Below are positions 7,987-16,797 of a DNA stretch of 64,000 bases, one piece after another. The notes beneath the pieces were generated by a model, which saw only the letters and a program-made list of their open reading frames with translations, was not told the origin of the DNA and made no database searches. Location: the NCBI RefSeq assembly GCF_002197845.1, contig NZ_NIDE01000019.1, positions 62,001 through 126,000 of the forward strand, in the 5' to 3' direction. Both the position numbers and the translations under genes were made by a program. Numbering within the stretch: position 1 is the first letter of the stretch; every line of letters starts with the position of its first letter. This DNA is from Fimbriiglobus ruber (GTDB taxonomy: Bacteria; Planctomycetota; Planctomycetia; Gemmatales; Gemmataceae).

Positions 7987-9645
7987 ATGGCCGGACCGAT
8001 GAGTGCGATCGCCGATGCCCTGGCCGACATAGAGGGGCAACTCCGGGCGGTCGGCGAGACGGAAGCCGCCGGTCGGCTTGCCGACCGGCGAACCGGGTTG
8101 GATGAGTCTGCTCTCCGGGTCGTGGTGTTCGGCGAATTCAACCGGGGCAAATCGACCCTCATCAACGCCCTACTCGGGCGCGTCGTTCTGGACGCCAAAC
8201 TCGTGCCGACGACCGGCCACGTCACGCGCGTCACCTACGGCCCCATCGATCAGGGCGTCGTCCGGTACGCCGACGATCGTTGTGAAACGTTCGACCTTGC
8301 CCGCCTCGGATCGTTCTCGACCCTCGACCTTCAGGGCCGGGCCCGGGTGGACGTGGCCGCCATCGTCGTCCGCGTCGCCGTTCCGTTGTTGGCGGACGGA
8401 CTGGTCCTGATCGATACGCCGGGCGTTTGTGAACAGGAGAGTCAGACCCGCCGGGCTTTGAACGCGATTGCCGAAGCCGACCTCGTTCTCCTCGTGTTGG
8501 ACGCCCGCCAAATGCTCGGCCAGATCGAGCGGGAGTACGCCGCCGACTGGTTGACGGAGAAACTCGGCAAGCCAGTCACCCCGGTCATCAACTTCATGGG
8601 ATTCATCGAGCCGGACGAACGCGGTGCCGTCCGCCAGGTTCTCGACCGGTGGTGCCACGGACGATTGCGCTCCGGACTCGGCCGGCCGTGGTTCGAGGTC
8701 GACGCCCTGGCCGCCCTCAAGCACGAACTCGGCCGGGGCGACCCGCCCGCGGACGATTACCAGACCCTCATCGATACCCTCGGCGGGTTCCGCGGCCCGA
8801 CCCGCTTAGCCGTTCAGTCCGCCAGCCGTCGGGCTCAGATTGCGGCTGACCTTCGGGACATCAGTCTGGCGAACGCGACCGTTCGCGAGCGTCTGCAAGT
8901 CGACGCGGCCCGGGTGACACGGGAGCGAGAAACGGCCCGGACCGACTTGCAGACCCGACACCAGCGGTTCGACGCCGAGGCGCGGTTGAAGCGAGATGAG
9001 CTGGCGGTCGCGGTACGGACGATCCTTGGGGATATGCTGGAGGTTTTGATCGGCATCTGGTTTACCGGCGAGACGAAACAAGGGCTGGAAGAAAACGCCA
9101 GCAAGTGGTACGCGGACCGTCTGGCGGAGGCAATTCGCGGTGTCGAGAAGGCCGCCCTCGCGAAGCTCCTCGAACTGGCCGGCGATTCCCTGGCCCGCCC
9201 GGAACCGCTGACGGTCGGCGAGCAGGTTCTGTTAACGACGCGGTTGAACGTGGGTACCCTGGCGAACACGCCGGCCGGCCAGAAAGAGATCGGGGCGGGG
9301 GCCGTCGTGGGTGGCTTGATCGGGACGTTCGCCGTGCCCGTGCCGATCGTTGGGACGGCCATCGGGGCCGCGGTCGGCGGGTGGCTGGTTAGCCGATTCG
9401 CCACGAAGGTGCCGGACTACGCGGAGGCGTACCGGTCCCAGGTCCGGGATCGGTGGGCGACGGACACCAAAACCGTCACCAATATTTTGTTCGCCCAGTT
9501 CGACGCCCGGGTGGAGGAACTCCGGCGGCAGATTGCCAGTCAACTGGCGGGTTCGGTTATCCTGGCTTCGCCGGTTGAACTTCCTCGTCGCGTGGCGTTG
9601 GACCGGGCCATCGCGGCGGCCGTCCGGCTTGCGGCCGACGGCTGA
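7987..9645 (+). CDS. Dynamin-like GTPase 1
   Basis: A 552-residue protein if the ATG at 7987 is used; a GTG at 7927 or ATG at 7999 are alternatives, as no start has a strong ribosome site. The N-terminal GTPase domain has a P-loop GEFNRGKST at about residues 49-57, a G2 threonine in LVPTTGHVTRV, G3 LIDTPGVCE and a G4-like segment near TPVINFMGF. A long Arg/Glu-rich helical stalk follows (ERLQVDAARVTRERETARTD). Near residues 430-470 a Gly/Val/Ala-rich hydrophobic stretch (GAVVGGLIGTFAVPVPIVG) resembles the membrane paddle of bacterial dynamin-like proteins. Such proteins remodel or tether membranes. It is the first of three consecutive genes, 120 bases upstream of the next. Confidence 0.88.
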   Translation: MAGPMSAIADALADIEGQLRAVGETEAAGRLADRRTGLDESALRVVVFGEFNRGKSTLINALLGRVVLDAKLVPTTGHVTRVTYGPIDQGVVRYADDRCETFDLARLGSFSTLDLQGRARVDVAAIVVRVAVPLLADGLVLIDTPGVCEQESQTRRALNAIAEADLVLLVLDARQMLGQIEREYAADWLTEKLGKPVTPVINFMGFIEPDERGAVRQVLDRWCHGRLRSGLGRPWFEVDALAALKHELGRGDPPADDYQTLIDTLGGFRGPTRLAVQSASRRAQIAADLRDISLANATVRERLQVDAARVTRERETARTDLQTRHQRFDAEARLKRDELAVAVRTILGDMLEVLIGIWFTGETKQGLEENASKWYADRLAEAIRGVEKAALAKLLELAGDSLARPEPLTVGEQVLLTTRLNVGTLANTPAGQKEIGAGAVVGGLIGTFAVPVPIVGTAIGAAVGGWLVSRFATKVPDYAEAYRSQVRDRWATDTKTVTNILFAQFDARVEELRRQIASQLAGSVILASPVELPRRVALDRAIAAAVRLAADG

Positions 9646-9765
9646 CAGTCGGGGTCATAAACTGTCCATGAATGGAGAAGGTGCGGGCCGGACGTTGTTC
9701 CCGAACCATCTCCCAATCATTCCTGCGGAAAAAGAACCAGTCGTCCCCTCAACCCCGGAGCATCG

Positions 9766-11286
9766 ATGCCGGAGTTCGCCCCGACCGATTGGGACGCTTT
9801 GACCGCCCTGGCTCTACGGCTCGGCTTGCCGGACGAGCGGGTCGCAGCCCTCCGGCGGCGGCTCGACCCGTCTTACCCCAGGCCGGGGGTTCCTTATACC
9901 CTCGTCGCCGGTCGGCCGGACGCGGGGATCGAACTCTTGCTCGGCCGGTGGCTGGGACCCGAGGTCGCAGACGCTCTTCTCGCCGCGGGTGGGAAGCCGC
10001 TCGTCGTCGGGCCGACGCCGGGCGAAGTTCGGCCGAAACTGGGGGCGTGGCCCGGGTACGCCAAGCCTGCGGCCGGTTCGGGACACCTCGTCGTCGTTCG
10101 ATCGGCCGGGAAGCCCGCGGCCGACGTTCTCGCCCAACTCGGCTCGGTCGGGTACTTCGACAAATTGGTGTTGGTGACCCGACTCGCGCAACCGTTCCAC
10201 GCCAGCGAACGGGAGTTGGCTCAATCCCTGTCCGGGCTCGCGGCGGCGGCTCAAGTCCTCGTCGTGGCCGTGCCCGGGGAAGAGCCTTCGGCCGACGACC
10301 TGGCCGAAGTGTGCGCGCTGGGTGTGGCCCAGACCGGGCAGGCCGGATTCGACGCCGGCCGGTCGCTCGGGGCGGCCGTCTGGTTTACCGGCAAAGAGCG
10401 GCCGCCTGGAACCCTGGAAGACGTTGGAAGCTACGTCGGTGCGACCGGGGCTGACACCGCGGCCGCCCACGCCGGGATGACCCGCCGGGCCGTTCGCGGA
10501 CTCCTGGCCGATCTCAGGCAGCGCGCGGAAGCGGCCCCTGCACCGTCGGCCGCGGCCGTTCCGGAAGACGAGCAGGATCGTCTGACCAGGGAACTGACCG
10601 GATACCTCGCCGACCTCGGTCGCGACCTCGACCGGCAGGTGGCCGGCGGGCGGGCGACGACCTCGGACCGCCTGCGGACACACGCCGCGGACGTGGTCCG
10701 CGGGTGGGGCGCGTATGTCGGCATTGAGGGACACTGGCTGAAGTACGTCGACCGGCTCCGGCCCGGCGCCCACGCGGCACTCCTCGAAGAAGTCCGGGCG
10801 GCCGTCTCCACAATCGAATACGACCCGGGCCGACCGGCCGACCCGGGCCGCGGGCCGGCCGCCGCGCCGGACTGGTTTACCGCCCGGGCGATGCGTGCCG
10901 GGATCGGGCTGGCGGCCGGGGTCGGGAGCTACATCCTCGTTTCCGTTTTGCTAACACGGGTGGCTGCGGTTGCGCTGCCTGACATCGCCGTGACGCTCCT
11001 GTCGTCCGTTGCGTTGGTCGCTGTTGGGGTGGTAGCCTATTCGGTCTCCCGCCGGTGGTTCCCCGATCCAACGTTGGAAGCCGTCGCCCGTGCCGCGGCC
11101 GTCGCTCCACCTGACCCGGGTGCCCCACCGGGCGTCCTCGGGTGGCAATCGGCCGAGCGGCGGGTGGCCGCCTGGTTCCGCGAGTTCATCCGCGCCCGGC
11201 CCGCGTCGCCGCCGACGAGTGTCGGGCGCTGGCCGTTCGGTTCGGCATTCCGGAGTACGCCTGATGACCACGCCCACGACGTTTGA
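9766..11286 (+). CDS. Membrane protein with degenerate GTPase-like N-terminal domain
   Basis: A 506-residue protein starting at ATG 9766 after GGAG. The order of secondary-structure-like blocks resembles a GTPase (hydrophobic strand YTLVAGRPDAGIELLLGRW where a P-loop would sit, then HLVVVRSAGKP, KLVLVTRLAQPF, VLVVAVPGEEP). The Lys-Ser/Thr of the P-loop, the DxxG and the NKxD motifs are all missing, so GTP hydrolysis is not expected. Two transmembrane helices are predicted by eye at about residues 390-430 (IGLAAGVGSYILVSVLL and VTLLSSVALVAVGVVAYSV). The 3' end overlaps the next gene by 23 bases, indicating co-translation with dynamin-like GTPase 2. I recognise no named family. A pseudo-GTPase or adaptor role for the two flanking GTPases is an inference from position. 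Confidence 0.72.
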   Translation: MPEFAPTDWDALTALALRLGLPDERVAALRRRLDPSYPRPGVPYTLVAGRPDAGIELLLGRWLGPEVADALLAAGGKPLVVGPTPGEVRPKLGAWPGYAKPAAGSGHLVVVRSAGKPAADVLAQLGSVGYFDKLVLVTRLAQPFHASERELAQSLSGLAAAAQVLVVAVPGEEPSADDLAEVCALGVAQTGQAGFDAGRSLGAAVWFTGKERPPGTLEDVGSYVGATGADTAAAHAGMTRRAVRGLLADLRQRAEAAPAPSAAAVPEDEQDRLTRELTGYLADLGRDLDRQVAGGRATTSDRLRTHAADVVRGWGAYVGIEGHWLKYVDRLRPGAHAALLEEVRAAVSTIEYDPGRPADPGRGPAAAPDWFTARAMRAGIGLAAGVGSYILVSVLLTRVAAVALPDIAVTLLSSVALVAVGVVAYSVSRRWFPDPTLEAVARAAAVAPPDPGAPPGVLGWQSAERRVAAWFREFIRARPASPPTSVGRWPFGSAFRSTPDDHAHDV

Positions 11287-13291
11287 AGACGCCCGGACCC
11301 GGGCCGCCCGGTTGGCCGACGGGTTGGAAGACATTGCCAGTGTGATTGGCGACCAACTCGACATGACCGACGAGGCGCGGCAACTCCGCGACAAGGCGCG
11401 ACATATCCGGGACGATCGGTTCCGGGTGGTGGTCGTCGGCGAATTCAAGCGGGGTAAGTCCACCCTCCTGAACGCCATGCTCGGCGGCGACGTCCTGCCA
11501 CGGAAAGTGACCGAGTGTACCGCCGTCATCACCATGATCCGGTACGCCTCCGCCCCGACGGTCCGCGTCGAGTTCGACACCGATCGGCCGGCCGACGACA
11601 TGTCGCTGGAGGAGTTTCGCAAGCACTACGAGTTGTCGGTCGACGACGCGGCCGCCCCGGCCGCCGCGGCCGAACGGTTCCTCCACGTCAAGCACGCCGT
11701 CATCAGTTACCCGATCGAACTCTGCCGGCAGGGCGTCGAGTTGGTCGACTCGCCGGGACTCGGGGCTCACGAGGCCCGGTCCAAACGGACGCAGAAGTTT
11801 CTTCCACAGGCCGACGCCGTGGTGTTCGTGCTGAACGCCAAACAGTTTCTCAGCCTGGAAGAAGTTCACTTTTTAGAGGCTGTTCTTCTGCCACTCGGCT
11901 TGCGGAACGTCTTCTTCGTCATCAACGGCTGGAACCTGATCGACGAGTCGGTCATCCGGCCGGAAGACGCCGATGTCGAGCGTGCGAACCTGGAAGCTCT
12001 CATCCGCCAGCGCCTCACCCCGTTTTGCGTCGTTGCCGGGAAAGACCGGTCGGCCGACCGGATCTTCCGGGTGAACGCGCTGGGGGCATTGAAGGCGCGG
12101 ATCCGAAAGCCCATTGCTGCCGCCATGTTGGAGGAGTCCGCGGTTCCGGAGTTCGAAAAGTCTCTGGAGAAGTTTCTGGTCGACGACCGCGCGAAGGCCC
12201 GGGCGGACGTCGTCCTCGGGGTCGTCCGGGCCGTAGCCGATGAGGCCGCCCGGTTCGTCAACACTCAGCTCGCGATGGCCGACAAGTCGGTCGCCGAGAT
12301 CGAAGCCGAGCGGATCGCCATCGAGCCGAAGCTCCAGCGACTCCGGGGCATCCGCGACCACATCGTCAATTTCCTTCAGAGTCAGTCGGCGGTCCTCCAA
12401 GACGTGTTAGTCACGTCCCTTCACGAACACATCAACCGGATCGAAAAGGATTTGCCGGACGAAGTCGCGAAGTTCGACATTTCGCCGATCACGAGCAAGT
12501 TTTTGGTGTGGGAAGGGATCAAGGACAAGATGCCGTGGCGGTCCGAGGAAGACCGCTTCCAGGCGCAAGTCGCCCGGTGTTTGAAGCCGCAGGTCCAGCG
12601 GATGCTTGAGCGGCGATTTGCCGACTGGCAGCAGGCGCTCGTTCGCAACGAGATGCGGGCCGTGATGATCGACGTCGAAAAGCATCTTCAGGAAGAGGCG
12701 GCCGAATACCAGCGGGTGATGCGCGAACTCGAAGACAAGATTGGGGCCCACGGCAGCCCGCTCCAGATCGAGGAGCAGGTGAAGCGGTGGCTCGGTTCGG
12801 AACAGGCGACCGGGCCGGGGACGTTCCAACTACCGGCTATGAACACGCTGGGCGAAGTGATCGGGTTGGTGATCATGGGGATCGTGGCCGAGGTTCTGGC
12901 CGAACTCGTTTTGCACGTCGCGACCGGCGGGATCACATTGGTGGTTAGCGGGATCACGGCCGTACTCCGGATGGGCTGGCGCGAGGCGAGCCTGCGGAAC
13001 CAGCTCCAGCAAGCGATCGTCACCGGGATCAAGGACGGCCTGAAAGACATGTGGATGAAGTACGCGGCCGACATCCGGACCCATGTGAAAGCCGGCTTCG
13101 AGGGCCTGGAGGGGAAAATCGCCGGAAGCATTGCCGAAGAGATCGCGCTGATCGACGCGAGCCTCCAGGCGATCATCGACAAGAAGAAGGAGCGGGAATA
13201 TTCGGCCGACCAGGAGCGGGCGCGACTGGAGGCGGCCCGGACGGCGATCGCCGACCGCGTTGCCAGACTGACGGCCGTTGCCGCTGGCTGA
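11264..13291 (+). CDS. Dynamin-like GTPase 2
   Basis: A 675-residue protein starting at ATG 11264, inside the 3' end of the preceding gene; a longer frame from 11090 would only add Arg/Pro-rich out-of-family sequence. Motifs: P-loop GEFKRGKSTLLNAMLGG at about residues 60-76, G2 threonine in KVTECTAVITMI, G3 LVDSPGLGAHEA, G4-like FFVINGWNLID. Long helical stalk segments follow, with a hydrophobic patch (GLVIMGIVAEVLAELVLHVATGG) at about residues 530-555 and a charged coiled-coil C-terminus (KKKEREYSADQERARLEAART). This matches large bacterial dynamin-like proteins, which often occur as adjacent pairs (for example DLP1/DLP2, or LeoA with LeoBC). It probably forms a complex with the protein encoded at 7987-9645. 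Confidence 0.88.
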   Translation: MTTPTTFEDARTRAARLADGLEDIASVIGDQLDMTDEARQLRDKARHIRDDRFRVVVVGEFKRGKSTLLNAMLGGDVLPRKVTECTAVITMIRYASAPTVRVEFDTDRPADDMSLEEFRKHYELSVDDAAAPAAAAERFLHVKHAVISYPIELCRQGVELVDSPGLGAHEARSKRTQKFLPQADAVVFVLNAKQFLSLEEVHFLEAVLLPLGLRNVFFVINGWNLIDESVIRPEDADVERANLEALIRQRLTPFCVVAGKDRSADRIFRVNALGALKARIRKPIAAAMLEESAVPEFEKSLEKFLVDDRAKARADVVLGVVRAVADEAARFVNTQLAMADKSVAEIEAERIAIEPKLQRLRGIRDHIVNFLQSQSAVLQDVLVTSLHEHINRIEKDLPDEVAKFDISPITSKFLVWEGIKDKMPWRSEEDRFQAQVARCLKPQVQRMLERRFADWQQALVRNEMRAVMIDVEKHLQEEAAEYQRVMRELEDKIGAHGSPLQIEEQVKRWLGSEQATGPGTFQLPAMNTLGEVIGLVIMGIVAEVLAELVLHVATGGITLVVSGITAVLRMGWREASLRNQLQQAIVTGIKDGLKDMWMKYAADIRTHVKAGFEGLEGKIAGSIAEEIALIDASLQAIIDKKKEREYSADQERARLEAARTAIADRVARLTAVAAG

Positions 13292-13468
13292 TCGTCGGCT
13301 ACCCGTTGTCGCACTTTCTAGGAGGCATGGTATTCACATTGGAATAAACACTCTGTTATGTTCGCAACGAGTTTACGGAGTGCTGTTGCACCGAATTGTG
13401 GGTTGTGATCCAATGCGATCGCTGGACAGGCAGACTCCACTTTGACTGAGTTGGCTGAGGGAATTCCA

Positions 13469-14332
13469 ATGCGACGAGGTGTAGTGCTAAGCCTCTTGTT
13501 GATCGCGTTGGCTTGTTCAATGGCTCTTGGGGGGGAGATCCTTTCCCTAAGCGATCCGATTGACGATGAGTGGTTGGTCGGCGCAGTGTCGGGACAGCCA
13601 CCTGTCAAGGAATTCGGCTCCGCTATCCATGAGTTGATTCGACCCGTTTGCGCTCTTAAGCAATTCCAGATCGAAAAGGTACTCGGCCGTCCTACCCCCA
13701 AAAAAGTAAAAGACTACGCCATGCCGATCGGCCAATCCCGAATGTGGTCACTGTCCGGCATTCGCTACGTAGACGAGAAGATGAACAAGGATCACACGAA
13801 ATTTTACCCGATCGATGACATAGCCGGGATTGAGGTGTGGTATGGGATCGATGGCGAAAGTCCCCAATTCGCTCTTTTGTATTTCAAGATCGACGAAACC
13901 TTCCCCAAATTAAAAAAGGTAGAAGAAAAGCATTCCGATCAGCCCGTAAAAAAAGTGGAGCGGCCGACCGCCCTTCGGAAGAACGGGATTGATTCTGAAC
14001 ATTGGAGCATGATGAAAACAGGTGTGAACAAAGAGGAGATTGAGAAACTCTTCTTGGTTCCCGCTGGTAATTACGCCCCAGGAACAGAGTACCTGACTCG
14101 AAGTTGGGGAATTCGTCGAGCCGGATATGGGAAAGTTCAAGAAACGCTAGAATGGCGGGGCGAAAAAGGATACATAGTCGTTGAATTCGACGAAAAGGGC
14201 ATTCTGCTCAACTCCGAATGCTTCCTTCCCGGCCGAGACCCTGTCACCAATGTTGCCGAGCGGCTCAAGTGGGATCGGTCGAAATTTGAGAAAGTGAAAA
14301 AGTACGTTGAAGGGCGGATGGCAGCGAAATGA
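13469..14332 (+). CDS. Exported protein of unknown function
   Basis: A 287-residue protein. The ATG at 13469 follows GAGGGA at seven bases; a start at 13442 has no signal sequence at its end. The N-terminus MRRGVVLSLLLIALACSMAL is a signal peptide; ALAC could be read as a weak lipobox, but the -3 residue is Ala, so I do not call a lipoprotein. The mature part is Lys-rich, with KFYPIDDIAGIEVWYGID and GEKGYIVVEFDEKGILLNSEC, mixed strand and helix. I recognise no family. The gene is clearly less GC-rich than its neighbours, with more A/T-ending codons, which may reflect recent transfer. It converges with the chemosensory operon across a 57-base gap. Confidence 0.7.
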   Translation: MRRGVVLSLLLIALACSMALGGEILSLSDPIDDEWLVGAVSGQPPVKEFGSAIHELIRPVCALKQFQIEKVLGRPTPKKVKDYAMPIGQSRMWSLSGIRYVDEKMNKDHTKFYPIDDIAGIEVWYGIDGESPQFALLYFKIDETFPKLKKVEEKHSDQPVKKVERPTALRKNGIDSEHWSMMKTGVNKEEIEKLFLVPAGNYAPGTEYLTRSWGIRRAGYGKVQETLEWRGEKGYIVVEFDEKGILLNSECFLPGRDPVTNVAERLKWDRSKFEKVKKYVEGRMAAK

Positions 14333-14389
14333 AAGAGGTGACCGACCCACCAGAGTGCCGGAAGGATCACTCCATCGGCCTGCCAATTT

Positions 14390-15613
14390 TCACTCGAAGT
14401 CGACTTCGAGCATCGAGAAGTCGTCGTCCAGCACGTCCGACCCGTTCAGTTCGCGGATGTGCTGGTGCAATGCGTCCATGACGGTCGTCGGCTCGGACGC
14501 TACGAAAGAGGTCAGCGCTTCGACGAATTCGGGCATGGTCCAGTCGCTGCCGTCGGTCTTGTGAATTTCCTGGGCGCCGTCGCTGTAAACGTATAGTCGG
14601 GCGGCCGACGGGATCTCGCGACGACCCGTCTCGAACGCGGGCCAGGGCATCATGCCGATCATTGGCCCCTGCGAATCGAGTTGGGTGGGCTCCTCCCGTC
14701 GACCGGCGCCGCCGGTGTAGAGCAATGCCGGCGGGTGGCCGCCGCCGGACCACGTCAGAACCCGGCTCGGTCCGTGATAGACGCCGTACCAAATCGTAAA
14801 GAACTTCTCCCCGTGTTTTTCGCAGGGAAACGCTTCGTTTAAGCCGAAAAGCACTTGACCCGGGTCGCGAAAGTCGGTGTTGGGGAGCGTCCCGGTCCGT
14901 AGCACGTTGAGGACCGTTACCCCGAGCAGGGCCGACGCTAGACCGTGCCCGGTCACGTCGAGCAGGTAAAGGGCGAGGTGGTCCGCGTCGATCCGGTGGT
15001 ACCCCAAAGCGTCGCCTCCCATTTCGGTGCAGGGGACGTACCGCCAGTCGATGCCGGAAACGGCTTTGTCGCGGCCTGATCGCCACGGGTTCGGGAGCAA
15101 CGAGCGGACGTAGCGAACACCGGCCGCGACTTCGTCCGCCAGTCGTTTCCGCCCGGCCGCGATCTCCTGGTACGCCGCGTTCCGCTGGAGTAGGTTGACG
15201 TACCCCTGGGAGTGGTAGCGGATGCGGGCGAGTAATTCGATCCGGTCCGGGAGTTTGACCAGGTAATCGTTGGCCCCGGCCGCGAAGGCGTCGGCCTTCG
15301 TCACCGCCTCCTCCTGACTCGACAGGACGATCATCGGCGTGTCGGCGGTGGTCGGGTTAGCCCGGAAGTAGCGGACGAGCATCAGCCCATCGATGTCCGG
15401 CATGACCAGGTCTTGCAGGATGACCGTCGGGCGGACGCGGTTCGCGGTCGGGATCGCGGCCTTCGGGTCCGGGCAGAAGTGGAACTCGATGCCCGCTTCC
15501 GGCGCGAGCATGCGGCGGACGGCTTCGCCGATCATCGGCTGGTCGTCGATCAGGAGGACGCGGGTCGTCCCGGTCGTGGGCGTACCGTTCGTGTGAATCG
15601 GCGGGCGGTTCAT
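14390..15613 (-). CDS. Response regulator with PP2C (SpoIIE/RsbU-like) phosphatase output
   Basis: A 407-residue protein; I chose the ATG at 15613, since the longer frame to 15667 adds sequence upstream of the domain. Residues 15-140 form a receiver domain (VLLIDDQPM, phospho-acceptor Asp in ILQDLVMPDIDG, conserved Lys in YLVKLPD). A short linker helix leads to a PP2C-type phosphatase domain with the metal-site motifs GGDALG, DVTGHGLASAL, SGGGHPPALL, YSDGAQE and DDDFSMLEV. In the RsbU/SpoIIE family such enzymes dephosphorylate a phospho-STAS anti-anti-sigma protein. It is the last gene of the chemosensory operon, at the position where wspR (diguanylate cyclase) sits in Wsp systems. Phosphorylation by the operon's CheA is the likely input. 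Confidence 0.9.
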   Translation of the reverse strand: MNRPPIHTNGTPTTGTTRVLLIDDQPMIGEAVRRMLAPEAGIEFHFCPDPKAAIPTANRVRPTVILQDLVMPDIDGLMLVRYFRANPTTADTPMIVLSSQEEAVTKADAFAAGANDYLVKLPDRIELLARIRYHSQGYVNLLQRNAAYQEIAAGRKRLADEVAAGVRYVRSLLPNPWRSGRDKAVSGIDWRYVPCTEMGGDALGYHRIDADHLALYLLDVTGHGLASALLGVTVLNVLRTGTLPNTDFRDPGQVLFGLNEAFPCEKHGEKFFTIWYGVYHGPSRVLTWSGGGHPPALLYTGGAGRREEPTQLDSQGPMIGMMPWPAFETGRREIPSAARLYVYSDGAQEIHKTDGSDWTMPEFVEALTSFVASEPTTVMDALHQHIRELNGSDVLDDDFSMLEVDFE

Positions 15614-15643
15614 GGCTGGTTCGCAACGGGACAATCGCGGAAT

Positions 15644-15692
15644 ATTTTTCGGCGCAGTTAAACGCAAATAAACGCGGATCAGAACAGAGATA
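15644..15692. repeat. Diverged single arm of a dispersed inverted-repeat family
   Basis: The sequence starting ATTTTTCGGCGCAG and ending AACGCGGATCAGAACAGAGA resembles the left arm of the perfect palindrome at 39527-39646 (ATTTTTCGCCGCAG ... AACGCGGATCAGAAGAGAT). Only one arm is present, in the gap between cheB and the REC/PP2C gene. It is probably a decayed copy of a genome-wide repeat. Confidence 0.55.
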
Positions 15693-15719
15693 AGAACGAG
15701 AAATCTTGAACCATCTCTT

Positions 15720-16733
15720 TCACCGCCTCAGCCGCGCCAGCACCATCCGGCCGATCTGGTCGGGCGGCATGACGTGGACGGCCGCGCCGAGTTTCGCGGC
15801 CGCGTCGGGCATGCCGAACACCACGGACGACTCGCGGTCCTGGGCGAACGTCGGCCACCCGGCCCGGCGGAGTTTGAGTAACCCCTCGGCGCCGTCGCGG
15901 CCCATTCCGGTGAGCAGCACGCCGGCGCCGGGCGCCGGCCAGTGGGCAGCCAGGCTATCAAACAACACGTCCACGTTCGGCCGGAACGGCGTGTCCGTCG
16001 GGTGAGCGGTGTAGGTCAACGTCCCGTCCGGGGTGACGACGAGGTGGTCGTCTTTCCCGGTGACGAGGGCGGTGCCGGGCTGCGGGGGCTCGCCGGCGCG
16101 GGCGAGCCGGATCGGAAGTCGGGTCTTCTGCCCGAGCCACTCGGCGAACCCGGAGGAAAATTCCGCGGTCAGGTGCTGGACGACCAGGACCGCCGCCGGG
16201 AACCCGGGCGGAAACTGGGCCAACACGCTCGCGATCGCCTGTGGCCCGCCGGTCGACGCGCCGATCGCAACCAAAGGCGGCAGACTTTGCGCGGGCTTCG
16301 TGCATGGAAACGACGGGCGTGCCCTCGCGCCCCCGTCCGGCCTGGCCTTCCGCGCCACCTGGGCAATCTTCGCGAGCAAGGCGTCGGCCCCGTAGGCAGC
16401 ACCGGCGCCGCCAAGGACCGGGGTGTTCACCGCGTCCACCGCCCCAGCTCCCAGTGCCTCGTACACGAGCCCGTAGTTCCCGGACACGGTCGCAGTCACG
16501 ATGAGAATCGGGCACGGGTTCGTCGCCATGATCCGGCGGGTCGCCTCGGCGCCGTTCAGCCCGGGCATGATCAGGTCCATCAAGATCACGTCCGGCCGGT
16601 CCGCCGTCGCCCGGCGAACGGCTTCTTCCCCGTCCCGGGCGACCCACGCGATCTGGTATCCCGGCACCCCAGTCACCACGCGGCGGACGGCTTCGACTGC
16701 CAACAATCGGTCGTCGACGATCGCGATCCTCAT
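15720..16733 (-). CDS. cheB: Chemotaxis-type protein-glutamate methylesterase CheB (WspF-like)
   Basis: A 337-residue protein. The N-terminal receiver runs to about residue 120 (IAIVDDRLLA, phospho-acceptor in VILMDLIMPGLNG, VTATVSG). The C-terminal methylesterase domain has the catalytic triad Ser in AIGASTGGPQA, His in VVQHLTAEF and Asp in LTGMGRDGAEG. It removes methyl groups from, or deamidates, receptor Glu residues and thereby sets receptor sensitivity; CheR (21333-22592) is its counterpart in the same operon. Its place after the CheA gene matches wspF. An unrelated REC/ATPase gene sits between cheA and cheB, which is not so in the canonical Wsp order. Confidence 0.95.
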   Translation of the reverse strand: MRIAIVDDRLLAVEAVRRVVTGVPGYQIAWVARDGEEAVRRATADRPDVILMDLIMPGLNGAEATRRIMATNPCPILIVTATVSGNYGLVYEALGAGAVDAVNTPVLGGAGAAYGADALLAKIAQVARKARPDGGARARPSFPCTKPAQSLPPLVAIGASTGGPQAIASVLAQFPPGFPAAVLVVQHLTAEFSSGFAEWLGQKTRLPIRLARAGEPPQPGTALVTGKDDHLVVTPDGTLTYTAHPTDTPFRPNVDVLFDSLAAHWPAPGAGVLLTGMGRDGAEGLLKLRRAGWPTFAQDRESSVVFGMPDAAAKLGAAVHVMPPDQIGRMVLARLRR

Positions 16734-16797
16734 TCACTCCCGCCTGTTCGGTCCCGGGCGACTTCCTGTTGCGCGGCGCGGTCACCCGCGCCGCCCT

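Noticed and set aside
11090-11263. N-terminal extension of the second dynamin-like GTPase
   Set aside because: The extra 58 residues are Arg/Pro/Ser-rich shadow of the preceding gene; ATG 11264 starts the conserved region.
13469-13540. Lipobox in the exported protein (ALAC)
   Set aside because: The -3 position is Ala rather than Leu/Val/Ile, so a plain signal peptide is at least as likely.
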